A DNA stretch of 64,000 bases, taken from Nonomuraea typhae. Lineage in GTDB: Bacteria; Actinomycetota; Actinomycetes; Streptosporangiales; Streptosporangiaceae. The notes beneath the pieces are model-generated. The model saw only the letters and a program-made list of their open reading frames with translations, ran no database searches and was not told the DNA's origin. The DNA lies in contig NZ_VRLV01000022.1 in assembly GCF_009760925.1 (NCBI RefSeq), forward strand, positions 121,038-185,037. Reading direction: 5' to 3'. The first letter of the stretch is position 1. The number at the start of each line of letters is the position of its first letter. A program made the translations under genes and the position numbers. Of this stretch, positions 16,666 through 24,668 are shown piece after piece.

Positions 16666-17292
16666 TCACCCCAGGAACTTCGCCGGCGCCAGTTCGAGGA
16701 ACGCCGTCATCGCCGCCCGCAGCCGGGCGGCCTCCGGGCTGCCCGGCACGACCGTCCCGCTGCGGAACGTGAGCTCCAGGACCCGGTCGCCATCGCGCAT
16801 CAGAAGGGTGCTGATCTGGCCGAGCTGCCCGTCCGGCCCGGCGAGCATCGTCCGCATCAACGCGCCGCCGGCGAACTTCTGCTCGATCCGGAGCGGCTCG
16901 ATGGGGTCGTCGGCCGGGTCTACCACCTGGATGGCGATCTCCTCACCGCCGATGTTGATCGTCCAGGAGTCGCACTCGGCGTAGATCTGCCGCATGTCGG
17001 CCATCCACGCCTCGGCCGCCCCCGGCACCCGCTCGGAGGCGCCCTCGTCGATGACGATCGTGGAGTCGGAGTTCACGAAGGAGGTCCTGACCTCTTTCGC
17101 GGCCTTGTCGGTGAACGTCCTGTTCAGCAACGCGGTGCTTTCCGGCGTCGGCCCGGTCATCGGTGGCGGGTCCTCATCCGAGGAGGGCGCGGCCATCTGG
17201 GTGAAGTCGCCGAGCCCGGCCCCGGTCAGATCGGCGGCTGCGAGCAGCAGTTGCTCAAGATCCCGGGGCTCGATGATCGAAGGGTCAGACAC
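16666..17292 (-). CDS. Hypothetical protein
   Basis: 208-residue acidic protein without signal peptide or membrane helix. The N-terminus reads EPRDLEQLLLAAADLTGAGL, and residues 85-205 form an alternating strand pattern (WTINIGGEEIAIQVVD, then RVLELTFRSGTVVP). There is a faint resemblance to the extracellular sensor domain of PknH-type proteins (the DMRQIYAECDSWTI segment), too weak to assign. Convergent with the metallo-hydrolase, 6 bases apart. Function unknown. Confidence 0.6.
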   Translation of the reverse strand: MSDPSIIEPRDLEQLLLAAADLTGAGLGDFTQMAAPSSDEDPPPMTGPTPESTALLNRTFTDKAAKEVRTSFVNSDSTIVIDEGASERVPGAAEAWMADMRQIYAECDSWTINIGGEEIAIQVVDPADDPIEPLRIEQKFAGGALMRTMLAGPDGQLGQISTLLMRDGDRVLELTFRSGTVVPGSPEAARLRAAMTAFLELAPAKFLG

Positions 17293-17363
17293 GATCCCGC
17301 AATTCCTCTCAAAGACGGACAGATGGTACGGCGGGCATCACTCTAACCGCATCACCAGTGGCG

Positions 17364-18362
17364 TCAGAGCCTGGCCAGGAGGCGCTGCTCCGCGACGGGG
17401 TCGGTCCAGTTCGAGGGGTCGGTGCCGAGCGGGTGCGGCGGCGGGTCGCCTTCGGCCTGGAGCCAGGCCCACGTGTCGGCGAGGGTGTCGCGCAGGGGAC
17501 GGACGGTCAGTCCGGCGTCGAAGACGGCGCTGGTGTCGGCGTCGTTGATGCCGACAGGCCGCGAGCCGTCGGGCATGTACATCGACAGTTCCCTGCCGAG
17601 CCCCAGACCCTCGCCGGCCAGCACGTCGTAGGGGGTCCAGACCAGTTCGGCGGTGGAGCCGGTCACCTCCATCGCGGTGGTCAGCAGTTCCTCCACGGTG
17701 ATGTCATCGGGGCGTCCGGTGACGATGTAGCTGCCGCCGAGCCGGCGCTCGGCCGAGCCCACCAGCCAGTCGGCCATGTCGCGAACGTCAAGGTACTGCA
17801 GCGGTGTGTCGCGCGGATCGGGGGCCAGCACGCGGCCGCCCTTCTCCAGGCGGCGCAGCCACCACGGGATGCGGCCGACGTTCTCGTAGGGGCCGAGGAT
17901 CATCCCGGCCCTGGCCAGCAGGGAGCGCTCGCCGAATGACTCCAGCACGGCCAGTTCGCCGCCGCGCTTGGCCGCGGCGTAGTCCGAGCCGTCCTCGCTG
18001 TCGGGGTCGCCATCGACCAGCGCGGCGCTCTCGTCGTCGCCCGGTGCCCATGGCCAGCTGTACACGCCACGCGTGGAGACGTAAACGTAGTGCCGCGCGC
18101 GGTCGGCCAGCAGGCGGGCGCTGTCACGCACGACGCGCGGCGCCAGGTACCAGGTGTCGATCACCACGTCCCATGCGCCGCCGTCGAGCGCGGCCTTCAT
18201 CGCCGCCGGGTCGGTGCGGTCGGCGATGAGCGCCCGGACGCCGGGAGCCGGTGGGCGGCTGACGCCGCGGTTGAGGGTGGTCACTTCGTCCCCGCGCGCC
18301 AGCGCGGATTCGACGACGGCACGGCCTACATGATGCGTGCCGCCCAGGACGAGCAGTTTCAT
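17364..18362 (-). CDS. NAD-dependent epimerase/reductase-like protein
   Basis: 332-residue extended short-chain dehydrogenase. The cofactor loop is LLVLGGTHHVGRAVV at the N-terminus, and YAAAKRGGELAV (YxxxK) near residue 135 is the catalytic pair; VYVSTRGVYSWPW holds the active-site Ser/Thr. This resembles the reductase group related to isoflavone reductase and chloroplast stem-loop-binding proteins. The ATG at 18362 has an AAGGAAA site. It may modify a sugar nucleotide or small metabolite; no partner gene indicates which. Confidence 0.85.
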   Translation of the reverse strand: MKLLVLGGTHHVGRAVVESALARGDEVTTLNRGVSRPPAPGVRALIADRTDPAAMKAALDGGAWDVVIDTWYLAPRVVRDSARLLADRARHYVYVSTRGVYSWPWAPGDDESAALVDGDPDSEDGSDYAAAKRGGELAVLESFGERSLLARAGMILGPYENVGRIPWWLRRLEKGGRVLAPDPRDTPLQYLDVRDMADWLVGSAERRLGGSYIVTGRPDDITVEELLTTAMEVTGSTAELVWTPYDVLAGEGLGLGRELSMYMPDGSRPVGINDADTSAVFDAGLTVRPLRDTLADTWAWLQAEGDPPPHPLGTDPSNWTDPVAEQRLLARL

Positions 18363-18583
18363 GCGTTTCCTTAGACGAGGGCGGGGTTGAAGGGGACGGG
18401 GGCGAGCTGCGCGGCGGATCCGTCGGGCCGCTTGGCGTACCAGAACCCGCAACGGTCTTTCATGCCCTGTGCCCCCGCCGTCGGAGTGTTCGCGACATCT
18501 CAGAAGTTACGTTGCATACATGAGATCGTCAATTGCCAATACACGAACCAACGTGCAAATATGCAGCTCCAGACCACGAGTTT

Positions 18584-18635
18584 GTTGCACGATCATGACT
18601 GTTAATGCAACGCCTGCATTGCACGATTCTGACTG
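18584..18635. repeat. Imperfect 17-bp direct repeat at the FAD-oxidase stop codon
   Basis: TTGCACGATCATGACTG (18584-18600) recurs as TTGCACGATTCTGACTG (18619-18635) with two mismatches, 35 bases apart, straddling the stop codon of the FAD oxidase gene. The 18500-18600 stretch is also unusually AT-rich. Nothing else is seen in the 239-base gap at 18363-18601. Confidence 0.6.
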
Positions 18636-20074
18636 CCGATCGCCTGGGCGTGGCGGAAGCGCCCGGTGGGGTCGTAGCGATCCTTGATCTCGGCCAGGCG
18701 TGCGTAGTTGGCCCCGTAGTAGGCGTGCTGCCAGCCGGGCAGGTCGGGATCGGGGAAGTTGACGTAGGCGGCGTCGGTGCCCAACCGGCCGCGCAGGAGC
18801 TGGTGCAGGGCGCCGGTCTGGGCCAGCAGGGCGTGCACCTGGCCGGTGGGCGTGCCGGGGCTCCAGTGGGTGCCGATGTCGATGACGTAGGTGGCCGCTC
18901 GATGGGGGTAGGCGCTTTCGTCCGGGCGGGGAGCGGCACCGGCGGCGCCCATGGCGAACAGGGTGAGGTAGCCGGAGGCGCGGGCGGGGCCGGGCCGGAA
19001 GGTGCGCGCCCATTCGACGATGTGAGTGAGCGTTTCGGCGTCCAGCCACCTGTCGGGTACCAGCGACCTGCTGGCGTAACAGTCCTTCTGGCCGGGACGC
19101 TCCATGAGGTAGTCCTGCCCGGCCCAGAAGCCGGACTCCTGGATGCGGGCGACGCTCGGGCGCAGCTCCAGCAGCGGGGCCAGCAGCCGTCGCAGGCCGG
19201 GCTCGTCGCCGAGGCGCTGGCCGAGCACCCCCACGCCGGTCTGCTTGACGCCGATGCGCACGTCGAACTCGCCCGACTCGTCGGCGTGCAGGACGTGCTG
19301 CAGTTCCTCGGCCACGCGCACCCCGGAGGCTAGGGGGAAGACCAGGTCGAAGACGGTGACGCGCTGGCGGTCCACGCGTACGGCGTCGAAGACGAAGGCG
19401 GTGTTGATCCCGAAGTTGCCGCCCCCGCCGCCGCGGCAGGCCCACAGCAGATCCGGGTTTTCGTCCTCGGCGGCCCGCACGATGCTGCCGTCGGCCAGCA
19501 CCAGCCGGGTCTCGACCAGATGATCGCAGGTCAGGCCCCATTTGCGGTCGTTGAAACCGAGTCCTCCGCCCAGCGTGAGACCGGCCACCCCGACGCCGGG
19601 GCAACGCCCGCCGGGGAAGTACAGGCCCGCCTCGCGGGCGGCGTACACGTCGGAGTTGGTGGCGCCGCCGCCGAGATGCAGCCGCCGCCCGCGCGCGGCC
19701 ACCTGGTTCAGCGGCCGCACGCTGATGACCAGCCCGGTGGTGGCCGAGTGCCCGGCGTAGTTGTGGCCGCCGGAACGGGCCGCGAACGGTATCCGGTGCT
19801 CGGCACACCAGCCCAGCGCGGCCCGCACATCGTGCTCGGTGGCACAGGCCAGCACCCCGGCCGGCCGTACCGCCGCGTAGCGCTGGTTGTCGACCGTGGC
19901 CAGGGAGGGATATTCGCGCTCGCCCGGCCGATACAGCCGGGCGGCGGGGCTCAGCCTCGCGCGCAGCTGCCGCCAGGCGGCGGGCTCCGGCCGGGTGAAC
20001 CACTCCGGCGCCAGCGCGGCCCCCGCCGCAACCCCGGCTCCGGCCCGTAGAAGATCTCGTCGGCTGACCGCCAT
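18602..20074 (-). CDS. TAT-exported FAD-linked oxidase (berberine-bridge-enzyme family)
   Basis: 490-residue flavoprotein of the FAD_binding_4/BBE group. The twin-arginine motif VSRRDLLRAGAGVAAG marks TAT export of a folded, cofactor-loaded protein. FAARSGGHNYAGHS near residue 98 carries the His and GGRCPGVGVAGLTLGGGLGF near 153 the Cys of a probable bicovalent FAD attachment. The C-terminal BBE motif is YGANYARLAEIKDRYDPTG. These enzymes oxidise alcohols, sugars or alkaloid-like compounds with oxygen. It is divergent from the serine hydrolase at 20225 with 150 bases between. Confidence 0.9.
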   Translation of the reverse strand: MAVSRRDLLRAGAGVAAGAALAPEWFTRPEPAAWRQLRARLSPAARLYRPGEREYPSLATVDNQRYAAVRPAGVLACATEHDVRAALGWCAEHRIPFAARSGGHNYAGHSATTGLVISVRPLNQVAARGRRLHLGGGATNSDVYAAREAGLYFPGGRCPGVGVAGLTLGGGLGFNDRKWGLTCDHLVETRLVLADGSIVRAAEDENPDLLWACRGGGGGNFGINTAFVFDAVRVDRQRVTVFDLVFPLASGVRVAEELQHVLHADESGEFDVRIGVKQTGVGVLGQRLGDEPGLRRLLAPLLELRPSVARIQESGFWAGQDYLMERPGQKDCYASRSLVPDRWLDAETLTHIVEWARTFRPGPARASGYLTLFAMGAAGAAPRPDESAYPHRAATYVIDIGTHWSPGTPTGQVHALLAQTGALHQLLRGRLGTDAAYVNFPDPDLPGWQHAYYGANYARLAEIKDRYDPTGRFRHAQAIGSQNRAMQALH

Positions 20075-20224
20075 ATCGTTCCCTCACCCTCGATGACCTG
20101 CAGCGCCACGGTAGGCAGCGGCCCGCGTCCCGGCCGTGACGGCATCCGGTCTTCGAGGAAGCCTCGAACAGAGATTTAACTCCCCCGCTGGAACCCTCTG
20201 GCCTCAGCATCGAAGGGAGACGAC

Positions 20225-21430
20225 ATGTCCAAGGCATCCAGGAGATCCGTGCTCGGCATGCTTGCCGTCACACCGCTGGCCGCCTCAGGGCTGGTAGCCG
20301 CCTCGGGCGGTGCCGCGCACGCGCGGCAGAGCGAGCCGTTGCGCGCGTACAAGGAGTACGTCAGCGAGCTGGCGAAGAAGGATCAGTTTTCCGGCGTCAT
20401 CATGATCGCCCATCGCGGCAGGCCGGTCGTGGCCGAGGCGTTCGGCATGGCGGACAAGAAGCGCGGCATCCGCAACCGTCTCAACACGCGGTTCAACCTG
20501 GGGTCGGCGTCCAAGCCGTTCAGCACGCTGGCGATCGTCCAGCTGGCCGAGCAGGGCAAGGTCGAGTTCTACGACAAGCTCGGAAAGTATCTGACCGGCT
20601 TCCGCCCGGAAGTGGCCGACAAGGTCACCATGCACCAGATGCTCACCCACACCTCCGGCATGAGCAGCCTGCCGTTGGATCCCAAGCTGATCACCTACAG
20701 CAAGGAAGAGCTCCTGGAGATCAACGCGAAGGCGCTGCGCGGGGGCGAGCTCCAGTTCACGCCCGGGACTCAGAGCCAGTACGGCGGGGCCGGGCTCGAC
20801 GCGCTCGGCGAGATCGTGACCAAGGTGACCGGCATGTCGTACTGGGACTACGTGCACGAGCACATCTTCGACGCCGCCGGCATGACCGGTTCGCGGTACT
20901 ACACCAGGACGGAGTGGCTGGCCGACAGCGGCATCGCCCACCCGTACATGCTGCAGGCCGACGGCTCGCGGGTGGACGCCCTGCGCGATCTGAAGGCCAG
21001 CGCGGTCATCGGCGGACCCGGCACCAATCCGGGGCGGCCGTTCATCGGCATGCCCAGCGGCCACGCCTTCGCCAGCGCACCCGATCTCATCCGGCTCGGG
21101 CAGGCCCTGGAGAACCACACCCTCCTGACCGCCCCGTACACCGAGCTGTACGTCGGCCCCAAGTTCCCCTCCCCTCCTCCGCCGGGGGCGCCGTCGCCCG
21201 GCGGGGCCCGGCGTGCGGCGTTCCAGGCGTACGGCCTGAACTCCACCATCATGGGTGACTTCCGGGTGATCGGGCACGGTGGCGGCGTGGGCGGCGGCAA
21301 CGCCAACTGGAACGTCTACATGGGGCACGACTGGACCGGCGTGGTCCTCAGCAACTACGACCTGGAGACGAAGCTGCTCATGGAGATCCTCGGCAAGGAA
21401 CGGGAGGCGATCACCGCGGTCGCCGGCTGA
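20225..21430 (+). CDS. Exported serine hydrolase (class C beta-lactamase-like family)
   Basis: 401-residue protein. The N-terminus SRRSVLGMLAVTPLAASGL looks like a TAT signal with cleavage near AHARQS. The nucleophile motif SASK is in NLGSASKPFSTLA near residue 99. The usual Tyr-x-Asn is altered: the matching place reads SQYGGAGLD, where Asn is replaced by Gly. The third motif is probably IGHGGGVGGGN. Most such proteins are esterases or D-aminopeptidases rather than true beta-lactamases. A GGGAG site precedes the ATG. The Asn change may affect activity. Confidence 0.85.
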   Translation: MSKASRRSVLGMLAVTPLAASGLVAASGGAAHARQSEPLRAYKEYVSELAKKDQFSGVIMIAHRGRPVVAEAFGMADKKRGIRNRLNTRFNLGSASKPFSTLAIVQLAEQGKVEFYDKLGKYLTGFRPEVADKVTMHQMLTHTSGMSSLPLDPKLITYSKEELLEINAKALRGGELQFTPGTQSQYGGAGLDALGEIVTKVTGMSYWDYVHEHIFDAAGMTGSRYYTRTEWLADSGIAHPYMLQADGSRVDALRDLKASAVIGGPGTNPGRPFIGMPSGHAFASAPDLIRLGQALENHTLLTAPYTELYVGPKFPSPPPPGAPSPGGARRAAFQAYGLNSTIMGDFRVIGHGGGVGGGNANWNVYMGHDWTGVVLSNYDLETKLLMEILGKEREAITAVAG

Positions 21431-21598
21431 ACCTTGCGGGCGATGGCGTTCGTCACCCAGGACGAGAGCCGTTCACGGCGTTATCGGGAAACGATAGTCC
21501 GGCACCTCTCGATTCCGATAATCGAGGGATTCCTTGAACTACCATCCTTTTCTCGCTACATTTTTCACGCGGTTATCCTGCCAACCTCTCGAGGGGAT

Positions 21599-22294
21599 AT
21601 GGATACCAGAATCGTCCCGATGACGGCGCTCACCTTGCTCACCTTGCTCGCCGCAAGCGGGTGCACAACGGGCAGTACGGCATCCGCCCCGAGCCCCCCG
21701 ACTCCGGCACCGTCGACCCCGGCACCGTCGACTCCCGCGCCCACCGGTCTGGCCACGCCTGCCGACTACGCCCAGTCCTGCGCCAAGCACGCGCAGATCT
21801 GCCAGCCGCAACAGGGAGCCGTGCCCGCGGAGCTCTGGCGGCCCCTGCGTCATCCGGCGGCGTCGTCGTCCTGCCCGGTGACCAAGGGCAGACGCCTGCC
21901 GCCCGGCCTGCCCTTCGGCGGAACGGCCTTCGGCGAGGGGCGGGTGCGTGTGGTGCTGGTCGGCGCCAAGGCAGGAGCGCGCATCACCGTCGATCCGGTG
22001 CGCCGCGACGGCTGGTACGGCAAGAAGTCCCTGTGGTTCGCCGAACCGTCCTACCAGGGCCCCGTGCTCCTTCGCGGCACGCGCCTGGACAAGCCGGGCG
22101 AGGTGGCCTTCGGTGAGGAGCCCCGCTCCCTGGCGGTTCAGATCCCACCGGGGCCGGGGGTGAACAACAGCGGCGGATACCGGCATTGGCCGGGTTCGAC
22201 GTGGGTGCGATCGCCGGGCTGTTATGGCCTGCAGGCCGACGGGCTGAATTTCAGTGTTTCGATCGTCGTCGAGGTGCGGGCGCCGGGCGGCTGA
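21599..22294 (+). CDS. Lipoprotein of unknown function
   Basis: 231-residue protein. The start at 21599 follows a GAGGGGAT site and gives a type II signal peptide with lipobox LLAASGC near residue 20, so the mature protein is lipid-anchored outside the membrane. A Pro/Ser/Thr linker with a TPAPS repeat follows (residues 28-52). The globular part has four Cys (SCAKHAQICQ, SSSCPVTKG, SPGCYGLQ) and strands ending VSIVVEVRAP. No family is recognised. Its stop codon lies inside a strong bidirectional hairpin. Confidence 0.75.
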   Translation: MDTRIVPMTALTLLTLLAASGCTTGSTASAPSPPTPAPSTPAPSTPAPTGLATPADYAQSCAKHAQICQPQQGAVPAELWRPLRHPAASSSCPVTKGRRLPPGLPFGGTAFGEGRVRVVLVGAKAGARITVDPVRRDGWYGKKSLWFAEPSYQGPVLLRGTRLDKPGEVAFGEEPRSLAVQIPPGPGVNNSGGYRHWPGSTWVRSPGCYGLQADGLNFSVSIVVEVRAPGG

Positions 22295-22331
22295 ATTCCG
22301 CCCCGCCCGGAAAATGGCCGGGGCGGAATTC
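22293..22331. terminator. Bidirectional hairpin shared by two convergent genes
   Basis: Thirteen perfectly paired bases (GAATTCCGCCCCG with CGGGGCGGAATTC). The stem overlaps the TGA of the lipoprotein gene and the TGA of the membrane-protein gene coming from the other side, so it ends both transcripts. Confidence 0.85.
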
Positions 22332-22857
22332 AGGAGTACCCCGCGAACACGATGAGAAGCCCCGCGAGGAAGGACAACAGAACGCCGTCCACGGTGCGCC
22401 AGCGCATTGTCCGCGCCATCGCGTCAAAGAAACCGCCGGCGTTCTTCCTGTCCATCTGCCGCATGATGCCGGCCACTCTGCCCGCGGCGTGCAGGGCGCC
22501 GCTTGCCGCACCCATGACGAGTGGCTCTGCCGAGGCCGCGGCGAGCAAGGGAAAGAGCCAACTGCCCGCGAAGGCGTTTCTCGTCATCACTCCGGGCCCG
22601 AGCGTCATTCCCCAGATCGCCGTGCGGACGGCGAATGACCGCCCCACCAGCCACTGCGACGGCACCTGCCAGGACCGTCCCGGCGCGCGGAGCGGGAGCG
22701 CCAGTACCTGGGCCACCGCGTACGCGACCGTGTAGATCACCGCCGCCCAGACGATGACCGGGCGCGGCACCAAGAAGGCGACACCCATGGTGACCGATCC
22801 CCAGAAAACGGCGGCAGGCACGGTGAACGCCACAAGCATCCACGCCCGCCGTACCAC
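22330..22857 (-). CDS. Membrane protein at the end of the mau-like cluster
   Basis: 175-residue protein with about four hydrophobic segments: AWMLVAFTVPAAVFWGSVTM, VIVWAAVIYTVAYAVAQVLA, SWLFPLLAAASAEPLVMG and VDGVLLSFLAGLLIVFAG. No cysteine pair or cofactor motif is visible and I recognise no family. It is the last gene of the minus-strand cluster beginning near 25216, 54 bases after the small membrane gene. A structural or transport role in handling the light-chain-like protein is only a guess. Confidence 0.7.
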   Translation of the reverse strand: MVRRAWMLVAFTVPAAVFWGSVTMGVAFLVPRPVIVWAAVIYTVAYAVAQVLALPLRAPGRSWQVPSQWLVGRSFAVRTAIWGMTLGPGVMTRNAFAGSWLFPLLAAASAEPLVMGAASGALHAAGRVAGIMRQMDRKNAGGFFDAMARTMRWRTVDGVLLSFLAGLLIVFAGYS

Positions 22858-22911
22858 CAGAGCTCCTCGCCCGGAGGAGGGGACCGCCAGGGTGGCGGCC
22901 GCGTTGACGCC

Positions 22912-23088
22912 TCAAGGGGAGTCGCTCTTGCCGTAACCGCTGGTCGCGGCGAGGACCGGAGCGGCGAGGAGCACCAAGAGGGGCCCCAGGCCCAGCCGGG
23001 TCAGCACGGCGGCGCAGGCCCCGAGAACCAGCGCCGCCGCGATGACCAGCGGTCTCCCGGCCGCCCGGCGAGCCGGCGGGATCGGCAT
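22912..23088 (-). CDS. Small two-helix membrane protein
   Basis: 58-residue hydrophobic peptide: PLVIAAALVLGACAAVLTRL and GPLLVLLAAPVLAATSGYG are two closely packed membrane segments. Its ATG shares one base with the stop codon of the light-chain-like gene (TGATG), a strong sign of translational coupling. Function unknown; the position suggests it helps anchor or mature the neighbouring Cys-rich protein. Confidence 0.65.
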   Translation of the reverse strand: MPIPPARRAAGRPLVIAAALVLGACAAVLTRLGLGPLLVLLAAPVLAATSGYGKSDSP

Positions 23089-23582
23089 CAGGCGGCGGCG
23101 GCTTCCTGCTGGACGCGCGCCATCTCCGCCTTGACCTCGTCGGCGGTGCAGCATCCGGAGCACAGAATGCCCGTTCTGCACCCGCAGGTGGTGCTGCAGG
23201 TGCCGCTGCTCTTCTTGCAGTCGTAGCAGAGCCGGAAGCCGCCTCCGCAGGATCCGAGACCGGTGCAGGAAACCCAGTAACCGTCGGAGTAGATGCAGGG
23301 GTCGCAGCCGTGGCTGGTTTTGCAGATCACATGTCCCGACGGGCACCCGTTCGTCGGGCAGCCAGAGCAGTAAACGCCCCGCGGCGGGGCGCAGGGGCAA
23401 TCCACCGCGGCCGCCGCGGACTTCGCCCCGGCGAACTGGCCAACCGCGACTCCCGCGATCAGCGTGGTGGCGCCGGCCAGAGCCCGCTTGAGCCCTTCAC
23501 GTCGGCTCACCTGGCGAGCCAGTTGGTCTGTTGCGTCCGTCGTATACTTCTCGATCTTGCTACTGGTGCGTTTGAACCACAC
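23088..23582 (-). CDS. Cys-rich methylamine-dehydrogenase light-chain-like protein
   Basis: 164 residues from a GTG start that overlaps the MauD-like gene by 23 bases. A TAT-type signal is seen (VSRREGLKRALAGATTLIAG, residues 25-44). The mature part holds 18 cysteines between residues 62 and 145. Its pattern resembles the methylamine dehydrogenase light chain: GVYCSGCPTNGCPSGH, then DGYWVSC, matching the region of Trp57 of the Paracoccus enzyme, one half of the tryptophan tryptophylquinone (TTQ) cofactor. The segment that would contain the second TTQ Trp (Trp108) is missing; the only other Trp is residue 2. No heavy-chain gene is present here. So it is either a shortened relative without TTQ or a structural Cys-rich protein. 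Confidence 0.75.
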   Translation of the reverse strand: MWFKRTSSKIEKYTTDATDQLARQVSRREGLKRALAGATTLIAGVAVGQFAGAKSAAAAVDCPCAPPRGVYCSGCPTNGCPSGHVICKTSHGCDPCIYSDGYWVSCTGLGSCGGGFRLCYDCKKSSGTCSTTCGCRTGILCSGCCTADEVKAEMARVQQEAAAA

Positions 23583-24132
23583 GCGGCTGTCCTTCCTCGA
23601 GAGCGGTGGCGATCTGGTCGGCTGACCATGCTGTGCCCGACGTGAGAACCTTTCCGTCGCGTCCGAGCAAGAAGAAGTACGGCGTGGCGTCCACCTGCCA
23701 GTCGGCTTTCACGTGATGACCGATGACAGCGACGCCGGCGCCGAGTCGGGCGAATGCGGGAACACGGGCCACATACTGTGCGGGCTCGCTGGTGACGACG
23801 AGAATCTGCGCGTCCCACGCCTTCTGGCCAATGACCGTCTGCAGCCTGCCCATCGCCTCCTCGCAGGCGTAGCAGGACGGGTCGGCGAAGACCACCAGTG
23901 CGGCGCGCCCGTTGCCCGGCTCGAAAGCCGACGTGCGCGCGGCATCGGTGGCGTCCGTGTAAGCGAAGCGCGGCGGGGTCGTGCCCGCCGGCAGACCGTG
24001 CGCGTGTTCCCGGTCGCGTTTGGTCACCCCGAGCACCCTGGCGAGCTGCCGGTACATGATGATCACCAGCAGGCCGAGAAGGAACAGCAGCACCCACTGG
24101 GTCACGGCGAGAAAGACAGGAACCTGAATCAT
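23560..24132 (-). CDS. mauD: MauD-like thioredoxin-fold protein
   Basis: 190 residues: an N-terminal membrane helix (VFLAVTQWVLLFLLGLLVII), then a thioredoxin fold outside the membrane. The redox motif is VFADPSCYACEEAMG (CxxC), and DATPYFFLLGRDG supplies the cis-Pro loop. MauD proteins are thought to reshuffle disulfides in the methylamine dehydrogenase light chain. The ATG overlaps the MauE stop by four bases, and the gene overlaps the light-chain-like gene downstream by 23, so the three are made together. The symbol reflects family resemblance, not proven function. Confidence 0.8.
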   Translation of the reverse strand: MIQVPVFLAVTQWVLLFLLGLLVIIMYRQLARVLGVTKRDREHAHGLPAGTTPPRFAYTDATDAARTSAFEPGNGRAALVVFADPSCYACEEAMGRLQTVIGQKAWDAQILVVTSEPAQYVARVPAFARLGAGVAVIGHHVKADWQVDATPYFFLLGRDGKVLTSGTAWSADQIATALEEGQPRVVQTHQ

Positions 24133-24668
24133 TCGAGCACCCCCGATGTGCGTATCGCCGTCAAGGTGTCCGCGGCCTGCATCACCGCGAACCCCACGAG
24201 GACGACGACGGGAACCAGCGCCATGGAGTAAGCGGAATCCCCGAGGCCCGGCGACCCGGCCGAGCCATTCACGTACCACGTGTGAAGAGCAGCGGCGAGA
24301 AACAGCGCGAGCGCTCGTCCCGCGCCCCACCCGCCGAAACGCCCTCGGCTGAGTCCACCGAAACAATTGCACTCACGGCCGCGATGGCGAAGGAGCCCCA
24401 GAATCGCCACGAGCAGAAGTCCTCCGCAGAACGCCAGCACGGTGAACGCCAGCCAGACCAGGCCGGGCCGCAGCAGTGTCGACGCCCCCAGCCCGGCTTC
24501 CCAGAACGCCAGGAACCAGGCCAGGACTTTCGCCGCGCGCCGCGGCACGGGAATGAACACCTGAACTGTGGTCGCGAATTCACCGGCGGTCGCCAGCTTG
24601 GCACAACCGGCCGCCAGTAACACCACGGCCACAACCACGGCCGCCGCCGCGCCGAACATTTCCGTCAC
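24129..24668 (-). CDS. mauE: MauE/DoxX family redox-associated membrane protein
   Basis: 179-residue protein with four to five membrane helices (AAAVVVAVVLLAAGCAKLAT, LAFTVLAFCGGLLLVAILGL, ALALFLAAALHTWY, ALVPVVVLVGFAVMQ). The conserved redox motif of the family, RECNCFGG (CxC), lies on the loop after the third helix, near residue 104. MauE passes electrons or supports disulfide formation for the exported light chain. It overlaps both neighbours by four bases (ATGA at 24665 and 24129), the clearest sign of an operon. Confidence 0.88.
   Translation of the reverse strand: MTEMFGAAAAVVVAVVLLAAGCAKLATAGEFATTVQVFIPVPRRAAKVLAWFLAFWEAGLGASTLLRPGLVWLAFTVLAFCGGLLLVAILGLLRHRGRECNCFGGLSRGRFGGWGAGRALALFLAAALHTWYVNGSAGSPGLGDSAYSMALVPVVVLVGFAVMQAADTLTAIRTSGVLE

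Noticed and set aside
20285..21328. A 347-codon minus-strand frame opposite the serine hydrolase
   Set aside because: No recognisable motif; the plus-strand gene has a TAT signal and SxxK.
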